Source: Bacteroidota bacterium (GTDB lineage: Bacteria > Bacteroidota > Bacteroidia > Bacteroidales > Dysgonomonadaceae). Taken from it: a stretch of 64,000 nucleotides of DNA. Position numbers and translations under genes: made by a program. Below, piece after piece: positions 1 to 9,294 of the stretch. Location of the stretch: assembly GCA_023437305.1 (NCBI GenBank), contig JAEZGN010000010.1, positions 1-64,000 of the forward strand, read 5' to 3'. Each line of letters begins with the position of its first letter. The first letter of the stretch is position 1. The notes below the pieces were generated by a model. The model searched no databases, was not told the DNA's origin, and worked only from the letters and a program-made list of their open reading frames with translations.

Positions 1-548
1 CCTATAGGGTATAACAACAAAGATGTTGCATATTCATAAAAATATGTCAGAGAGAAGAATGGCCTCCCCCTCTTCAGACGCCTAAATGCTCTTCCGTAAA
101 AGAAGTCAACAATATTCTTCATCCACCGATAGCTTCTTTCTTCAGGAAAGATATCGATGAATATACCTTTCTCCTTATAGCTCGCCATATCCTCCTCTTC
201 GGAATAAACAATAGAATGTCTGTCTCTCACCTTAGAGAACAACAACCTATAACTTTTCTCTTTGGGAGTTTGCAGATACAGATTGTCCGGCAACTCCTTA
301 GGCAGTATTTTCAGTAACTTCTGATAGTCGGGAAAAAGCAATTCGATATCAATATCATCATCCCAAGGTATAAACCCGCCATGACGGATAGCGCCAAGCA
401 AAGTACCACCGCTTATCCAATATGGGATATTATGCCTGTCACATATATTGGCTACAATAGATAGTATATCCAACATCTTCAGCTGTAGCGTCCTTAATTC
501 AGAACCATCAGGATTGTATATTTCTCTAAGTTCGTCTGTATCTGTCAT
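1..548 (-). CDS. LicD family phosphotransferase, 3' end beyond window edge
   Basis: Reading the minus strand from an ATG at 548, an open frame runs off the left edge (about 182 residues visible). It contains the LicD signature ISGGTLLGAIRHGG followed by PWDDDIDIE, the conserved Asp-rich metal-binding loop of LicD/fukutin-type nucleotidyltransferase-fold enzymes that transfer phosphocholine or similar groups to surface glycans. The ATG overlaps the stop of the upstream glycosyltransferase by one base (TAATG), so the two are probably translationally coupled. The protein probably acts at the cytoplasmic face in polysaccharide or LPS decoration. The donor and acceptor cannot be read from sequence. 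The C-terminus is missing because the window ends, not because of a visible mutation. Confidence 0.85.
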   Translation of the reverse strand, partial: MTDTDELREIYNPDGSELRTLQLKMLDILSIVANICDRHNIPYWISGGTLLGAIRHGGFIPWDDDIDIELLFPDYQKLLKILPKELPDNLYLQTPKEKSYRLLFSKVRDRHSIVYSEEEDMASYKEKGIFIDIFPEERSYRWMKNIVDFFYGRAFRRLKRGRPFFSLTYFYEYATSLLLYPI

Positions 549-1549
549 TATTTTTTTCTTAAGAAAAAGATCAATTTTATTAGTCGACTCAATATAGCAA
601 GATTGTATTTAGCGAAAGGAGGGAATAAAACTTTCCCATACTTCTTTTGCGAAATACACAACACTGCCCAGCGAGACCAAAGAAAAGCAACCAATGCCGG
701 CTGTACATAAATATGCTTTATTTCATTTTGTCGAATCAGCTTGGCAAACCAATTGGCTATATCCTCAAATCGGTCAACAGGAATATCCAACTTATTGCCT
801 AAAGCATACAATTGGAAAGTTACTTTATGACAGTATAACTCCAATTCTGTAGGAGTTAAATCGAGTCGGCTCAACTCTCTTTTTATAAGTTCATCTTTCA
901 GTTCGCGCTGTACTTCACTATTTAGAACCGAAACATTGCTGTCGTGCCATCTGTATCGGAGTAGTTCATCTTCAATATTTGCAACCTTGCCGAACTTGGC
1001 TATCCTGCACCACAAGTCATAGTCTTCCACATGCTTATACGCCTCATCGTACTTATTCTGTTTCAGCACTTCGGTGCGAATCATCATACTCGGATGAATA
1101 AAAGAAGGGGAAAACATCAGGTTGATCTGAAGATAATCATCACTAGTCAGATTATGAATATGTCCGGTCTTCTTTCCACTATTATCAATCACCGCAGCGG
1201 CAGTGCCACACATCAGTATTTGAGGATGTGAATCGAGAAACTCAACTTGACGCTTCAATCTATCGGGGTGACAAATATCATCGGCATCCATGCGAGCAAT
1301 GTATTGTCCTCCGCAATAATCAATACCCTTATTCAGCGTTTTTATCAATTTCAGATTGACAGGATTCTTTATATAAAAAATTCGTTCGTCATCATAGTCC
1401 ATAATAATAGACTCGCTACGATCGGTAGACCCGTCATTTATAAGTATCAGCTCCCAATCTTCGAAGCTCTGCGATACAATACTGTCTAATGCCTGAGACA
1501 AATATTGCTCGGCATTATAAACTGGCATTAATATCGATACTTTTGGCAT
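548..1549 (-). CDS. Family 2 glycosyltransferase
   Basis: A 333-residue protein with a GT-A fold: the N-terminus MPKVSILMPVYN is typical of GT2, NDGST lies at residues 38-42, and the metal-binding DxD-like motif MDADD lies at 87-91. The C-terminal third is helical and ends in a hydrophobic, basic tail (LIKLIFFLRKK) that may contact the membrane. It should transfer a sugar from a nucleotide donor during synthesis of a surface polysaccharide. Its stop overlaps the LicD start by one base. GT11 lies upstream on the same strand, 185 bp away across a hairpin repeat. Donor and acceptor sugars are unknown. Confidence 0.88.
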   Translation of the reverse strand: MPKVSILMPVYNAEQYLSQALDSIVSQSFEDWELILINDGSTDRSESIIMDYDDERIFYIKNPVNLKLIKTLNKGIDYCGGQYIARMDADDICHPDRLKRQVEFLDSHPQILMCGTAAAVIDNSGKKTGHIHNLTSDDYLQINLMFSPSFIHPSMMIRTEVLKQNKYDEAYKHVEDYDLWCRIAKFGKVANIEDELLRYRWHDSNVSVLNSEVQRELKDELIKRELSRLDLTPTELELYCHKVTFQLYALGNKLDIPVDRFEDIANWFAKLIRQNEIKHIYVQPALVAFLWSRWAVLCISQKKYGKVLFPPFAKYNLAILSRLIKLIFFLRKK

Positions 1550-1624
1550 AATCGGCTATTTTAATAAAAACTGTCACTTTTTGCAAAACACTCATTCTAA
1601 ACAGCATAATCTTACAATTATGTT

Positions 1625-1677
1625 AAAAGGTGACAAAAGTGACACTTTATTGTATGTTTTTATACTGTTACCTTTTT
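1625..1677. repeat. Hairpin repeat element, copy 1
   Basis: The element begins AAAAGGTGACA and ends TGTTACCTTTTT. These arms pair with one G-T wobble, and a near-palindrome AAAGTGACACTTT is nested inside. The first 24 bases (1625-1648) are identical to 59384-59407, and the right arm recurs there too. It lies between two minus-strand genes, about 75 bp upstream of the GT2 start. On the minus strand it could also act as a terminator for the fucosyltransferase. Confidence 0.7.
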
Positions 1678-1733
1678 CCCTTCTGAAAGGCCCAACCGTA
1701 TATAATAAGATAATCTTGACACTAAAATATATA

Positions 1734-2609
1734 TCAGATCTTGATCCACCCTTGAGGATAAAAACAATCTAGCGATTCATTTTTTTGCTCATCCACAAAC
1801 CATCGCTCGGGAGCAATTACCTTTTTCTCTTCATTGTTGTTAAGCCACGCACTCCACCAACTAAAGCTACTATTGGCTATAATATTATGTTTGCACAGGC
1901 TCATCAACTGCATGTCGATATAGCTGTCTTTTCCTTTATTCCAATCTATAAAAGTAACAGGAAATTCTTTAAAGTTAAGATTATCCTTTATCCAATCAAA
2001 ATCCTCTGAGAAAACATAGAATTCAGGATTCTTTACATGCGCAGATATATAATTGATGGCCTTTTCGTAATAGTCTTTTTCAAGGATAGCAAAGTTCGAT
2101 TGTGAATTCTTATTCAGATAATCCCCCCTGCGTATGTGAACGGCAACAGACTGATTTTCTGAAATCTGTCCTGCCACCTCTTTATTTTTTCCGGTTAATG
2201 GATATTTGAAGGAAAAATCCTTCCGTAAAAGCTCAGATATATCTTTGAAATATGATTCATTTTGAAAGTAACCTGACATTACAACCTCCCCTGTCAACGT
2301 TTCAAAAGCCGGTTGGTATAAGATTGCATACGTATCGGTAAACACGCCTAATCTCTGAAAAAAAGATCTGTGCTTTTGAATAAAGGGTCTGGCCTTTGTT
2401 ACAGCTTTCGCTTTTATAGACGATGTTTCTACTACATCTTCTATATTAAATATACCCAGTTCGTAGGGACGTACCGTAGCTTGCGTTTTTTTAGAAAATG
2501 TATATAGATCAACAGACAGAGTCGTATTTAAACGAATAGCCAACGACTTAGCAGCCGCATACTGAAACATCTGATTTCCTAATCCACCCGATAATAATAC
2601 TGTAACCAT
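1734..2609 (-). CDS. Alpha-1,2-fucosyltransferase (GT11)
   Basis: A 291-residue protein carrying the GT11 motifs: GGLGNQMFQYA at residues 8-18, HIRRGDY at 158-164 (the GDP-fucose binding motif shared with FUT1/FUT2 and FutC), and SFSWW near 248-252. It should transfer L-fucose from GDP-fucose in alpha-1,2 linkage to a galactose-type acceptor on a surface glycan, in the cytoplasm. It lies upstream of the GT2 and LicD genes on the same strand, which suggests a small surface-glycan cluster. The L-fucose catabolic operon is its other neighbour, so fucose use and fucosylation sit side by side. No GDP-fucose synthesis gene is in the window. Confidence 0.92.
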   Translation of the reverse strand: MVTVLLSGGLGNQMFQYAAAKSLAIRLNTTLSVDLYTFSKKTQATVRPYELGIFNIEDVVETSSIKAKAVTKARPFIQKHRSFFQRLGVFTDTYAILYQPAFETLTGEVVMSGYFQNESYFKDISELLRKDFSFKYPLTGKNKEVAGQISENQSVAVHIRRGDYLNKNSQSNFAILEKDYYEKAINYISAHVKNPEFYVFSEDFDWIKDNLNFKEFPVTFIDWNKGKDSYIDMQLMSLCKHNIIANSSFSWWSAWLNNNEEKKVIAPERWFVDEQKNESLDCFYPQGWIKI

Positions 2610-2932
2610 TCAGTTTCCATTCGTTTTACAAGTATCTGCAAAGGTATTAAAATGCTCCGACAATATGTCTGTATTCTTATTATTGTTAAATCATTTCGTG
2701 CTCTTTTCCGATAATTCTTTTTGCTTTACATATTCGCTCAGTAATATAGGGTGAGGCTGAAACTTGCTTTTTATAATATGATGGATAGAAAATATATAGA
2801 GCTATAAAGTAAAAGATTGATTAAATCACCAAAAGAAAAACCTTAAACCAATGAGAAAGGGACTACTCCATAGAAGATAGTCCCTTATTTAATTAAAGTA
2901 ATATATAAAAACGAAAAGAGTGTTTTATTCGA
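2610..2932. other. Intergenic region between GT11 and fucP
   Basis: 323 bp without a convincing gene. It holds a possible -7 motif for the GT11 gene (minus-strand TACCTTTG at 2646-2639, no good -33 partner at the usual spacing) and the fucP terminator hairpin. The rest is AT-rich and shows no feature I recognise. Confidence 0.5.
2857..2886 (-). terminator. Hairpin after fucP
   Basis: AAGGGACTA (2857-2865) pairs perfectly with TAGTCCCTT (2878-2886) around a 12-nt loop, 47 bp beyond the fucP stop. The minus-strand tail is only moderately T-rich, so termination may be inefficient. Confidence 0.6.
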
Positions 2933-4273
2933 TTAACCTTTTATCCGACTACCTACATATCCAAAAAACGATATATATAAGAAACAAATCAGTGGTATAA
3001 TAAATCCTACATTCATACTTTCGGCACCCAATATCCCCATCAACGAAGGAGCGATAGCCCCCCCCACAACTGTTAGAACCAGGATAGAAGATGCTGTTTT
3101 GGTTTTATCTCCCAAATTTCTTAAACCCAGCGCAAATATAGAAGGGAACATGATAGACATAAATAAATAACAGCCGATCAGGGCGATTATCCCAAACCGA
3201 TTGTGATTCATAATAACAAAAAACATCAGCAATGTATTTATAGCAGCACACAAGCCAAGCAGATATCCCGGCTTCATTTTCTGCATAATCATACTTCCCG
3301 AAAACCTACCAATTGCAAATAAAGACATACCGCCTAAACCAAGCAACAATCCTGCCTGTATTTCGGTCAGTTGCAACTCTTTTACTTCTATTGCGTAATT
3401 TATAAAAAAGCTACCAATACCCGTCTGCGCTGCTACATACAAAAATTGAGCAACGACTGCCAACACAAAATGTCTTTGTTTTATCAATGGCATACCTCGC
3501 GTTACGGTATTATTATTTAGGATTGATGTATCTTTATGATTATCCGATTTTATTTCAGGCAATTTTGCAAACAAGAAAAACACCAACACCATAACTACCA
3601 CACAACCCAATCCTACGTATGGAAACATCAAAACAGAATTGCTCGTATGATCTCCAACCGTTTCTACAATATTCGCAAACGTGTCATTAGCTCCGAGAAA
3701 AACTTTTTTAATAGCATCAACAAATAATTCGATCGTCGACCGATCCGACTCATTTTTGAAAATAAGAACAGAGCCTACAAGCGGTCCTAAAATCCAACCG
3801 ATTGCATTAAACGTTTGAGCCAGATTGATGCGGCTTGCTGAAGTCTCGGGCGAACCTAAAACAATAGTATACGGATTGGCTACTGTCTCAAGACAAGTAA
3901 GTCCGCAAAACAAAATTAGCAGTCCTAAAAGAAAAGCCCAAAAAGTATTTATCTCTACGGCAGGAACAAACCAGAAAGCACCCAATGCAAAAAGAGCCAA
4001 CCCGACAATAATTCCGCTTTTATAACCAAATTTACGAGCAATGAGTCCCGCAGGAATAGCCATAAGAAAATATGCTCCATAAGCCGAAGCCTGAACTGCT
4101 CCCGACTGCGCCTTTGATAGATGCAGCGAGTCTTGAAAATGCTTATTTAACACATCCAGCAGACTATGGGCAAATCCCCACAAAAAGAATAAAGTGGTAA
4201 TCAGAATAAAAGGGAACAAGTAGTTCTGCCCATCTTTTCCTACAAATAAAAGCTTTTCTGATTTGGTCTTCAT
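2933..4273 (-). CDS. fucP: L-fucose:proton symporter
   Basis: A 446-residue major facilitator with about 12 hydrophobic segments. The N-terminal region FPFILITTLFFLWGFAHSLLD and the LSKAQSGAVQASAYGAYF stretch are typical of the FucP/GluP branch (FHS family), in which the Asp of the first helix supports proton coupling. Length matches E. coli FucP (438). It imports L-fucose across the inner membrane. It is the last gene of the fucI-fucA-fucK-fucP operon, 22 bp after fucK, and this context separates it from glucose/galactose members of the same branch. Confidence 0.9.
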   Translation of the reverse strand: MKTKSEKLLFVGKDGQNYLFPFILITTLFFLWGFAHSLLDVLNKHFQDSLHLSKAQSGAVQASAYGAYFLMAIPAGLIARKFGYKSGIIVGLALFALGAFWFVPAVEINTFWAFLLGLLILFCGLTCLETVANPYTIVLGSPETSASRINLAQTFNAIGWILGPLVGSVLIFKNESDRSTIELFVDAIKKVFLGANDTFANIVETVGDHTSNSVLMFPYVGLGCVVVMVLVFFLFAKLPEIKSDNHKDTSILNNNTVTRGMPLIKQRHFVLAVVAQFLYVAAQTGIGSFFINYAIEVKELQLTEIQAGLLLGLGGMSLFAIGRFSGSMIMQKMKPGYLLGLCAAINTLLMFFVIMNHNRFGIIALIGCYLFMSIMFPSIFALGLRNLGDKTKTASSILVLTVVGGAIAPSLMGILGAESMNVGFIIPLICFLYISFFGYVGSRIKG

Positions 4274-4295
4274 ATTGGTCTTAAGTTTGTTGTTG

Positions 4296-5756
4296 TTATA
4301 GTATCAAATACTCCATTCTAGTAGCAAACAACTCCCACTCTCTCGAATTCTGAGGATAATAGGTTTTAAAGTTAAAGCTGTTTTTTACAATTTGATGCCC
4401 CTCCCTTATATTTTTTATTTTTTTATTTGCCACTGCTTGCTGAATAATATTTCCGATTGCTGTAGCCTCTGTCAGACCGGTTACAACTTCCACATTCAAG
4501 GCATCAGCTATAAATTGATTTAACTGTTCGTTCCGGCTTCCCCCTCCTACTACCGAAAGACATTTAATCTTTCTGCCGGAACATTGTTCCAATTTCTTCA
4601 TCACAAAATGATACTTGACAGCCAGAGATTCAAGAACACAGCGAACCAACTCTCCTTTGGTCTGAGGCACATATTGATCTGTACGCTTGCAATACGACTG
4701 TATAGCATCTTTCATGGATGAGGGAATGGTAAAATCAGAATCGTCGGTATTAATAAGGCTTCCGAAAGGTTTACTCTTTTCACATTCCGACAATAGATAT
4801 TGGTAAGAGCATTCTTCATCATTCTTCTCCCACTCGGCTATTAGTTGTTGAAGTATCCACAACCCCGAGATATTACTCATAAACAAAATCTTCCCAACTC
4901 CGCCTTCGTTGGTAAATTCGTTATCCATAGCCTCCTGCGTCAGAATCGGGTTGTCCGTTTGTATCCCCAGCAGAGACCATGTCCCCGAACTGAGAAAAGC
5001 CCATTCTTCCCCATCGAAAGGAATTGCAGCTATGGCACTTGCCGTATCATGCGACCCTACAGCAAATACTTTAATATTTGGGGCATCCATTTCCTGCGCA
5101 ATATCATCGGTAAGATTTCCGACTAGAGAACAAGGTTCAATAATATTCCTGATAAGAGATAAAGGAAGATTCAACTTATCGAAAAGAGACTTTTCCCATG
5201 TTTTTGTTTTAGCATTTATCAGTTGCGATGTAGATGCTATTGTATATTCATTATACACATTTCCTGTAAGATAGTAATTTATCAGATCAGGAGTAAATAA
5301 AAGACTATCGGCAATATCAAGCGTCTGATCTTCGTACTCTTTCATGCTCAGCAACTGGAAAACGGTATTGATCTCCATTTGCTGAATACCTGTGATAGCA
5401 TACATATCTCTTTTAGAAATGATAGCCTCCGTTTTTTGAGAAACACCTTGCGTACGGCTATCCCTATAGCATACCGGATTAGATAATAATCTTCCTGCTT
5501 TGTCTATTAAACCAAAATCGACACCCCATGTATCAACAGCGAGACCTTGTAGATCATACCCTTTCTTCACTGCTAGATAAATGCTATGTTTTACATTTTG
5601 GAATAACGACAAGAAGTCCCAACACAATGTATCTCCCAGTTTTACAGGGACATTACCAAAGCGATAGATCTCATCTAGGCAAATACGTCCGTCCGCTATT
5701 GTTCCTACAATAGCCCGTCCACTTCCTGACCCCAAATCCAGAGCCAAATATGCCAT
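4296..5756 (-). CDS. fucK: L-fuculokinase (FGGY family)
   Basis: A 486-residue sugar kinase of the FGGY family. DLGSGSGRAIVG near the N-terminus is the phosphate-1 loop, the SHDTASA stretch in the middle and the VVGGGSRNEQLNQ stretch near the C-terminus are the catalytic-Asp and adenosine regions. It phosphorylates L-fuculose to L-fuculose-1-phosphate with ATP. The sequence looks closer to rhamnulokinases than to E. coli FucK, which is usual in Bacteroidetes fucose operons. Its position between fucA and fucP supports fuculose as the substrate. Rhamnulokinase is the main alternative, but no rhamnose gene is nearby. Confidence 0.85.
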   Translation of the reverse strand: MAYLALDLGSGSGRAIVGTIADGRICLDEIYRFGNVPVKLGDTLCWDFLSLFQNVKHSIYLAVKKGYDLQGLAVDTWGVDFGLIDKAGRLLSNPVCYRDSRTQGVSQKTEAIISKRDMYAITGIQQMEINTVFQLLSMKEYEDQTLDIADSLLFTPDLINYYLTGNVYNEYTIASTSQLINAKTKTWEKSLFDKLNLPLSLIRNIIEPCSLVGNLTDDIAQEMDAPNIKVFAVGSHDTASAIAAIPFDGEEWAFLSSGTWSLLGIQTDNPILTQEAMDNEFTNEGGVGKILFMSNISGLWILQQLIAEWEKNDEECSYQYLLSECEKSKPFGSLINTDDSDFTIPSSMKDAIQSYCKRTDQYVPQTKGELVRCVLESLAVKYHFVMKKLEQCSGRKIKCLSVVGGGSRNEQLNQFIADALNVEVVTGLTEATAIGNIIQQAVANKKIKNIREGHQIVKNSFNFKTYYPQNSREWELFATRMEYLIL

Positions 5757-5766
5757 GTTCTTATTT

Positions 5767-6405
5767 TTATGTTTTTCCTAAAATATAAACTTCCAAATCG
5801 CGAATTTCATCATCGCTCAAGATATCATAATTTCCTTCACCTGCCCGCACAATAATGCTACATGCCAGTTCGAGGAAAACAGCTTTCTGAAAAGCATCAT
5901 CAAAGTCTTTTCCACACACAGCCTGCCCATGTTTACTCATCAACACACAGTCATGATCAGTCAGAGCATGTGTTACTGCATCAGCCAGTTCCTTCGATCC
6001 GGGACGATAATATGGGATAACCGCAATTTCTTTGCCGCAGTAGCAAGGAACTTCGGCAACTACATTAAAGCTTTTCGGCTTATTTTTCATACAAGATACA
6101 ATTGTCGCAAACTCTGACTGAAAGTGTAGCACCACATTCATATCCTTCCGCTGACGTAAAACCCCGAGGTGAAAAACACTTTCCATCGATGGCTTAGGAC
6201 CATCAACACGCATACCTGTGGAGATATTACAGATAGCGACATTTTCTTTGGTAATACGTGGCAACCACGAACCTGTACCCGAAACCAGAGCTAAATCTTT
6301 ATTCACTCTCCACGACAAATTACCACTGCTACAAAGCTGTAGACGTTCTTGTCCTACACGATGAGCAGCTTCTATAAACCTTTCTATGTATTCTGCGTTT
6401 ATCAT
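5767..6405 (-). CDS. fucA: L-fuculose-1-phosphate aldolase, class II
   Basis: A 212-residue class II aldolase (adducin fold) that cleaves L-fuculose-1-phosphate to DHAP and L-lactaldehyde using zinc. The catalytic Glu is seen in PSMESVFH (E75), and one zinc His in MSKHG (H159). The usual HxH zinc pair of E. coli FucA (H92/H94) reads H94-F-Q96 here, so one canonical ligand appears replaced by Gln. The length matches E. coli FucA (215). It lies 10 bp upstream of fucK and 29 bp after fucI, clearly in one operon. Confidence 0.85.
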   Translation of the reverse strand: MINAEYIERFIEAAHRVGQERLQLCSSGNLSWRVNKDLALVSGTGSWLPRITKENVAICNISTGMRVDGPKPSMESVFHLGVLRQRKDMNVVLHFQSEFATIVSCMKNKPKSFNVVAEVPCYCGKEIAVIPYYRPGSKELADAVTHALTDHDCVLMSKHGQAVCGKDFDDAFQKAVFLELACSIIVRAGEGNYDILSDDEIRDLEVYILGKT

Positions 6406-6434
6406 ACTGTTTTTATTATCGAAGGTACAAAAAA

Positions 6435-8222
6435 CTATTTATAAAGAGGACCATAAACCTGACAAGCTCGATAATCGGCTCCTTCTTTATCCATCCCGAA
6501 AGCAGACCATGCGGCGGGGCGATAAATATCATCCGAAGGTACATTATGCATGCAAACAGGGATACGAAGCATAGAAGCCAATGTTATCAGATCGGCTCCG
6601 ATATGTCCACAGCTGATAGAACCATGATTGGCTCCCCAGTTGTTCATCACCGAATATACATCTTTAAAGTTAGGGTCATCGGTCAGGCGTGGAACAAACC
6701 AAGTGGTAGGCCATCCTTTGTCGGTACGCTCGTCCAATATTTTATGTACATCCGGATCGAGATCTACAGTCCACCCTTCGGCTATTTGTAATACCGGGCC
6801 CAGTCCTTTTATGAGGTTTAGGCGAACCATCGTACATGGCATACCTCCACGAGTAAGAAATTTAGAAGAAAAGCCTCCTCCTCGAAAATACTCACGGTTG
6901 GCAGGCATCCATGTAGTAGCATCTAAACACGACTTGGCTTCGGCTTGTGAAATATCCCAAAAAGGTTTCATTACAGGTTTCCCTGCCTCATCGCTTTGGC
7001 GACCACTTCCATCCAGAGACGCAGCACCGGAATTGATTAAATGAATCATGCCTCCCGAAGCTAAACCCTCTAACTTTTTCCCTGTCACTCGTTCTACCGC
7101 TTCAGGACTCCAATAGGTACGTACATCCGCAAAGATCTGAGCGGTATTTGTCAAAAGATAACCAAACAACATTGCCGTACCATTCAGCGAATCATTTTCT
7201 GTAGCTAATATATATGGTGCGCGAATACCTGTCCAATCGAAAGAAGAATTGAGAATAGCCTCTGTAAAATCGCCGTTAGGATAGAAATCTGTCCATTGGC
7301 GTTGTCCCTGAAAGCCACCGGCAAGAGCATTATGCCCTAAAGCCTCTTCTCCAAATCCCATTTCTTTCAATTTGGGATTGCCTATCATCAAATCACGAAC
7401 AATCAATGTCATTTTTACAATAAACTCCCAATCCTTATCATTTGCCGCACGATCTTTTTTCAAATCATCCCGATTTATCGTGTCTTTGCCTTCTTTACAG
7501 TAGGTCTTCGCCCAAGCCAAGGCTTTCTCATATTCTTCTTTATCGTATATACCTTCTGTCATGCGGCGAATAATTTCTACCTCGTCCACACTCTCGCAAC
7601 GCATACCTAAATAATCTTCAAAAAAATCGGTATTAACTACCGAACCGGCAATACCCATACACACCGAACCGATAGAAAGATAAGACTTACCACGCATAGT
7701 TGCTACAACTAATGCAGCCTTAGCAAAACGCAACAACTTCGCTCTTACATCCACTGGGATTTCGGTAGTACCCCCATCCTGAACATCATGTCCATAGATA
7801 CCAAAGGCCGGTAATCCTTTCTGTGCATGTCCGGCTAGAACTGCGGCCAGGTATACTGCACCGGGACGCTCCGTACCATTAAACCCCCAAACAGCTTTGA
7901 TTGTATGCGGCTCCATATCCATTGTTTCGCTACCATAGCACCAGCACGGAGTAACTGAAATTGTTATCCCCACTCCCTCTCTACGAAACTTCTCAGCACA
8001 GGCTACACTCTCTGCTACACGACCAATTGTGGAATCTGCAATAACACACTGAACAGGCGAACCATCGGGATATCGTAACGTAGAGGTTAACAAATCTACC
8101 ACACTTTTTGCCATATTCATAGTTTGGTTCTCAAGAGACTCTCGCACCCCTCCCATACGTCCATCGATAGTAGGACGAATACCTATTTTAGGCCATTCTC
8201 CTTGAAATCTTTTCCCAGCCAT
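6435..8222 (-). CDS. fucI: L-fucose isomerase
   Basis: A 595-residue protein, close to E. coli FucI (591). It converts L-fucose to L-fuculose in the cytoplasm with a divalent metal. The ATENDSLNG segment gives E342 and IFADVRTY gives D366, spaced as E337 and D361 of E. coli FucI. The C-terminal segment with GANHGSISCGHIGADL and VCMHN supplies further active-site His residues. It is the first gene of the fucose operon. No GntR-type FucR repressor is present beside it, unlike the Bacteroides thetaiotaomicron arrangement as I remember it. Confidence 0.95.
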   Translation of the reverse strand: MAGKRFQGEWPKIGIRPTIDGRMGGVRESLENQTMNMAKSVVDLLTSTLRYPDGSPVQCVIADSTIGRVAESVACAEKFRREGVGITISVTPCWCYGSETMDMEPHTIKAVWGFNGTERPGAVYLAAVLAGHAQKGLPAFGIYGHDVQDGGTTEIPVDVRAKLLRFAKAALVVATMRGKSYLSIGSVCMGIAGSVVNTDFFEDYLGMRCESVDEVEIIRRMTEGIYDKEEYEKALAWAKTYCKEGKDTINRDDLKKDRAANDKDWEFIVKMTLIVRDLMIGNPKLKEMGFGEEALGHNALAGGFQGQRQWTDFYPNGDFTEAILNSSFDWTGIRAPYILATENDSLNGTAMLFGYLLTNTAQIFADVRTYWSPEAVERVTGKKLEGLASGGMIHLINSGAASLDGSGRQSDEAGKPVMKPFWDISQAEAKSCLDATTWMPANREYFRGGGFSSKFLTRGGMPCTMVRLNLIKGLGPVLQIAEGWTVDLDPDVHKILDERTDKGWPTTWFVPRLTDDPNFKDVYSVMNNWGANHGSISCGHIGADLITLASMLRIPVCMHNVPSDDIYRPAAWSAFGMDKEGADYRACQVYGPLYK

Positions 8223-8515
8223 ATATTTTAGATTTTATTGGTTAATTATTATATTTTGGTTTTATATTCAATAAAGAAACAGGAGATTGTGTTTTCTTTG
8301 ATTGAATTAGATTATTAAGCGTTACAAGCTTACCGCCAACTTTTATATCCGTACTATTATATAAAATAGGGGTGGTGGTACTATAATTATATCTTACGAA
8401 ATTAAATTTAAGGACATTGAATCTAACATTATAGAAATATTAGATAAAAAATCAATAAGAATATGCTTCTTATTCCGTTGGTCAACATTTACTCTATTAC
8501 AATAACTTATAAAAA

Positions 8516-8543
8516 CAAATATATATTTTAGATCCTCAACAAA
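8516..8543 (-). promoter_or_regulatory. Candidate promoter for the fucose operon
   Basis: On the minus strand, TTTG at 8543-8540 and TATATTTG at 8523-8516 fit the Bacteroidetes -33/-7 pattern, with 16 bp between them (slightly short). It would give a leader of about 290 nt before fucI. Such motifs are frequent in AT-rich DNA. Confidence 0.35.
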
Positions 8544-8783
8544 CTTTCATTTTTCCGATGAATAAATAGTACTATTTCGACATCAAATAATTTTTATTTT
8601 GTTTTTCAGACTCTAAATTCAGCCCTTATTATATTTATCGACACAAAACAACAAAAACATACAACTAATTATCAACCGATTACCAAAGACAAGATCATAT
8701 ACTTTACACTTTTCAAATAGAATTAATTGCAAATGAGAATAAATTTTATATATAATTTTTAATGATTAATATTACTTTTCATA

Positions 8784-8791
8784 TATATTTG
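8784..8791 (+). promoter_or_regulatory. Candidate -7 element for the bactofilin module
   Basis: TATATTTG matches the TAnnTTTG consensus and would place the transcription start about 75 nt before the first bactofilin ATG. No clear -33 TTTG is present at the usual distance, so support is weak. Confidence 0.3.
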
Positions 8792-8871
8792 TAAACAACA
8801 ATTCGTTTTTAAGGAATTGCCCGGATTTCTATACAAATGTGACTATATAAATATTGTTAACATAATTGACT

Positions 8872-9243
8872 ATGGCTAAAAAAGAGGATTTTAGGCAAGA
8901 CTCGTTTGATCTTTCCTCTCAAACGCCTACAATAATCTGTAAAAGTTTTGTACTCTATGGATCTGTAGAAGAAACGCACCACATCCGCATAGAAGGGACT
9001 ATAGTAGGAGATATAAAACAGGCTCATACTGTTGTAATTGGGACAACAGGCATAGTTCGAGGAAACATTCATGCAAAAAATTTGGTTGTATTCGGCCGTA
9101 TCGAGGGAAATATATGCGTAACCGAATCTATCTCTATAAAAAGTACAGGTAGGACAGTAGGCAAGCTTAATGCGCAAATATTCACATTAGAGCATGGCGC
9201 AACATACGAAGGGCTCATCGCCATGAAGCCCCTTGTTTCATAA
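8872..9243 (+). CDS. Bactofilin (small, first of two)
   Basis: A 123-residue bactofilin. The start is the ATG at 8872 (MAKKEDF); a TTG two codons upstream is less likely. The body shows the repeating hydrophobic/Gly pattern of the bactofilin beta-helix (GTIVGDIKQAHTVVIGTTG, then GNIHAKNLVVFGRIEGNI). Bactofilins polymerise without nucleotide into cytoplasmic, often membrane-bound filaments that position cell-wall enzymes or other proteins. Here the beta-helix fills nearly the whole protein, leaving short tails. It is the first gene of a three-gene plus-strand cluster, with an actin-like protein and a second bactofilin following within about 50 bp each. Confidence 0.88.
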   Translation: MAKKEDFRQDSFDLSSQTPTIICKSFVLYGSVEETHHIRIEGTIVGDIKQAHTVVIGTTGIVRGNIHAKNLVVFGRIEGNICVTESISIKSTGRTVGKLNAQIFTLEHGATYEGLIAMKPLVS

Positions 9244-9294
9244 AATAAAGTTTATTTATCCCATAATTATTAACGAATCTAATATTTTATTACT

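Larger units (their letters stand above)
8223..8871. other. Long divergent intergenic region (fucI / bactofilin)
   Basis: About 650 bp of very AT-rich DNA between the divergent fucose operon and the bactofilin module. No coding sequence is convincing. It should contain both promoters, and candidates are listed separately. The remaining leader ahead of fucI (about 290 nt if the 8516 promoter is used) may hold an operator, but I could not identify one. Confidence 0.6.

Noticed and set aside
6628..7044. Plus-strand 138-residue open frame within fucI
   Set aside because: Antisense shadow of a conserved enzyme with no recognisable protein features.
8866..8871. TTG start two codons upstream of the first bactofilin ATG
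   Set aside because: The ATG at 8872 is the simpler start and gives a normal bactofilin N-terminus.
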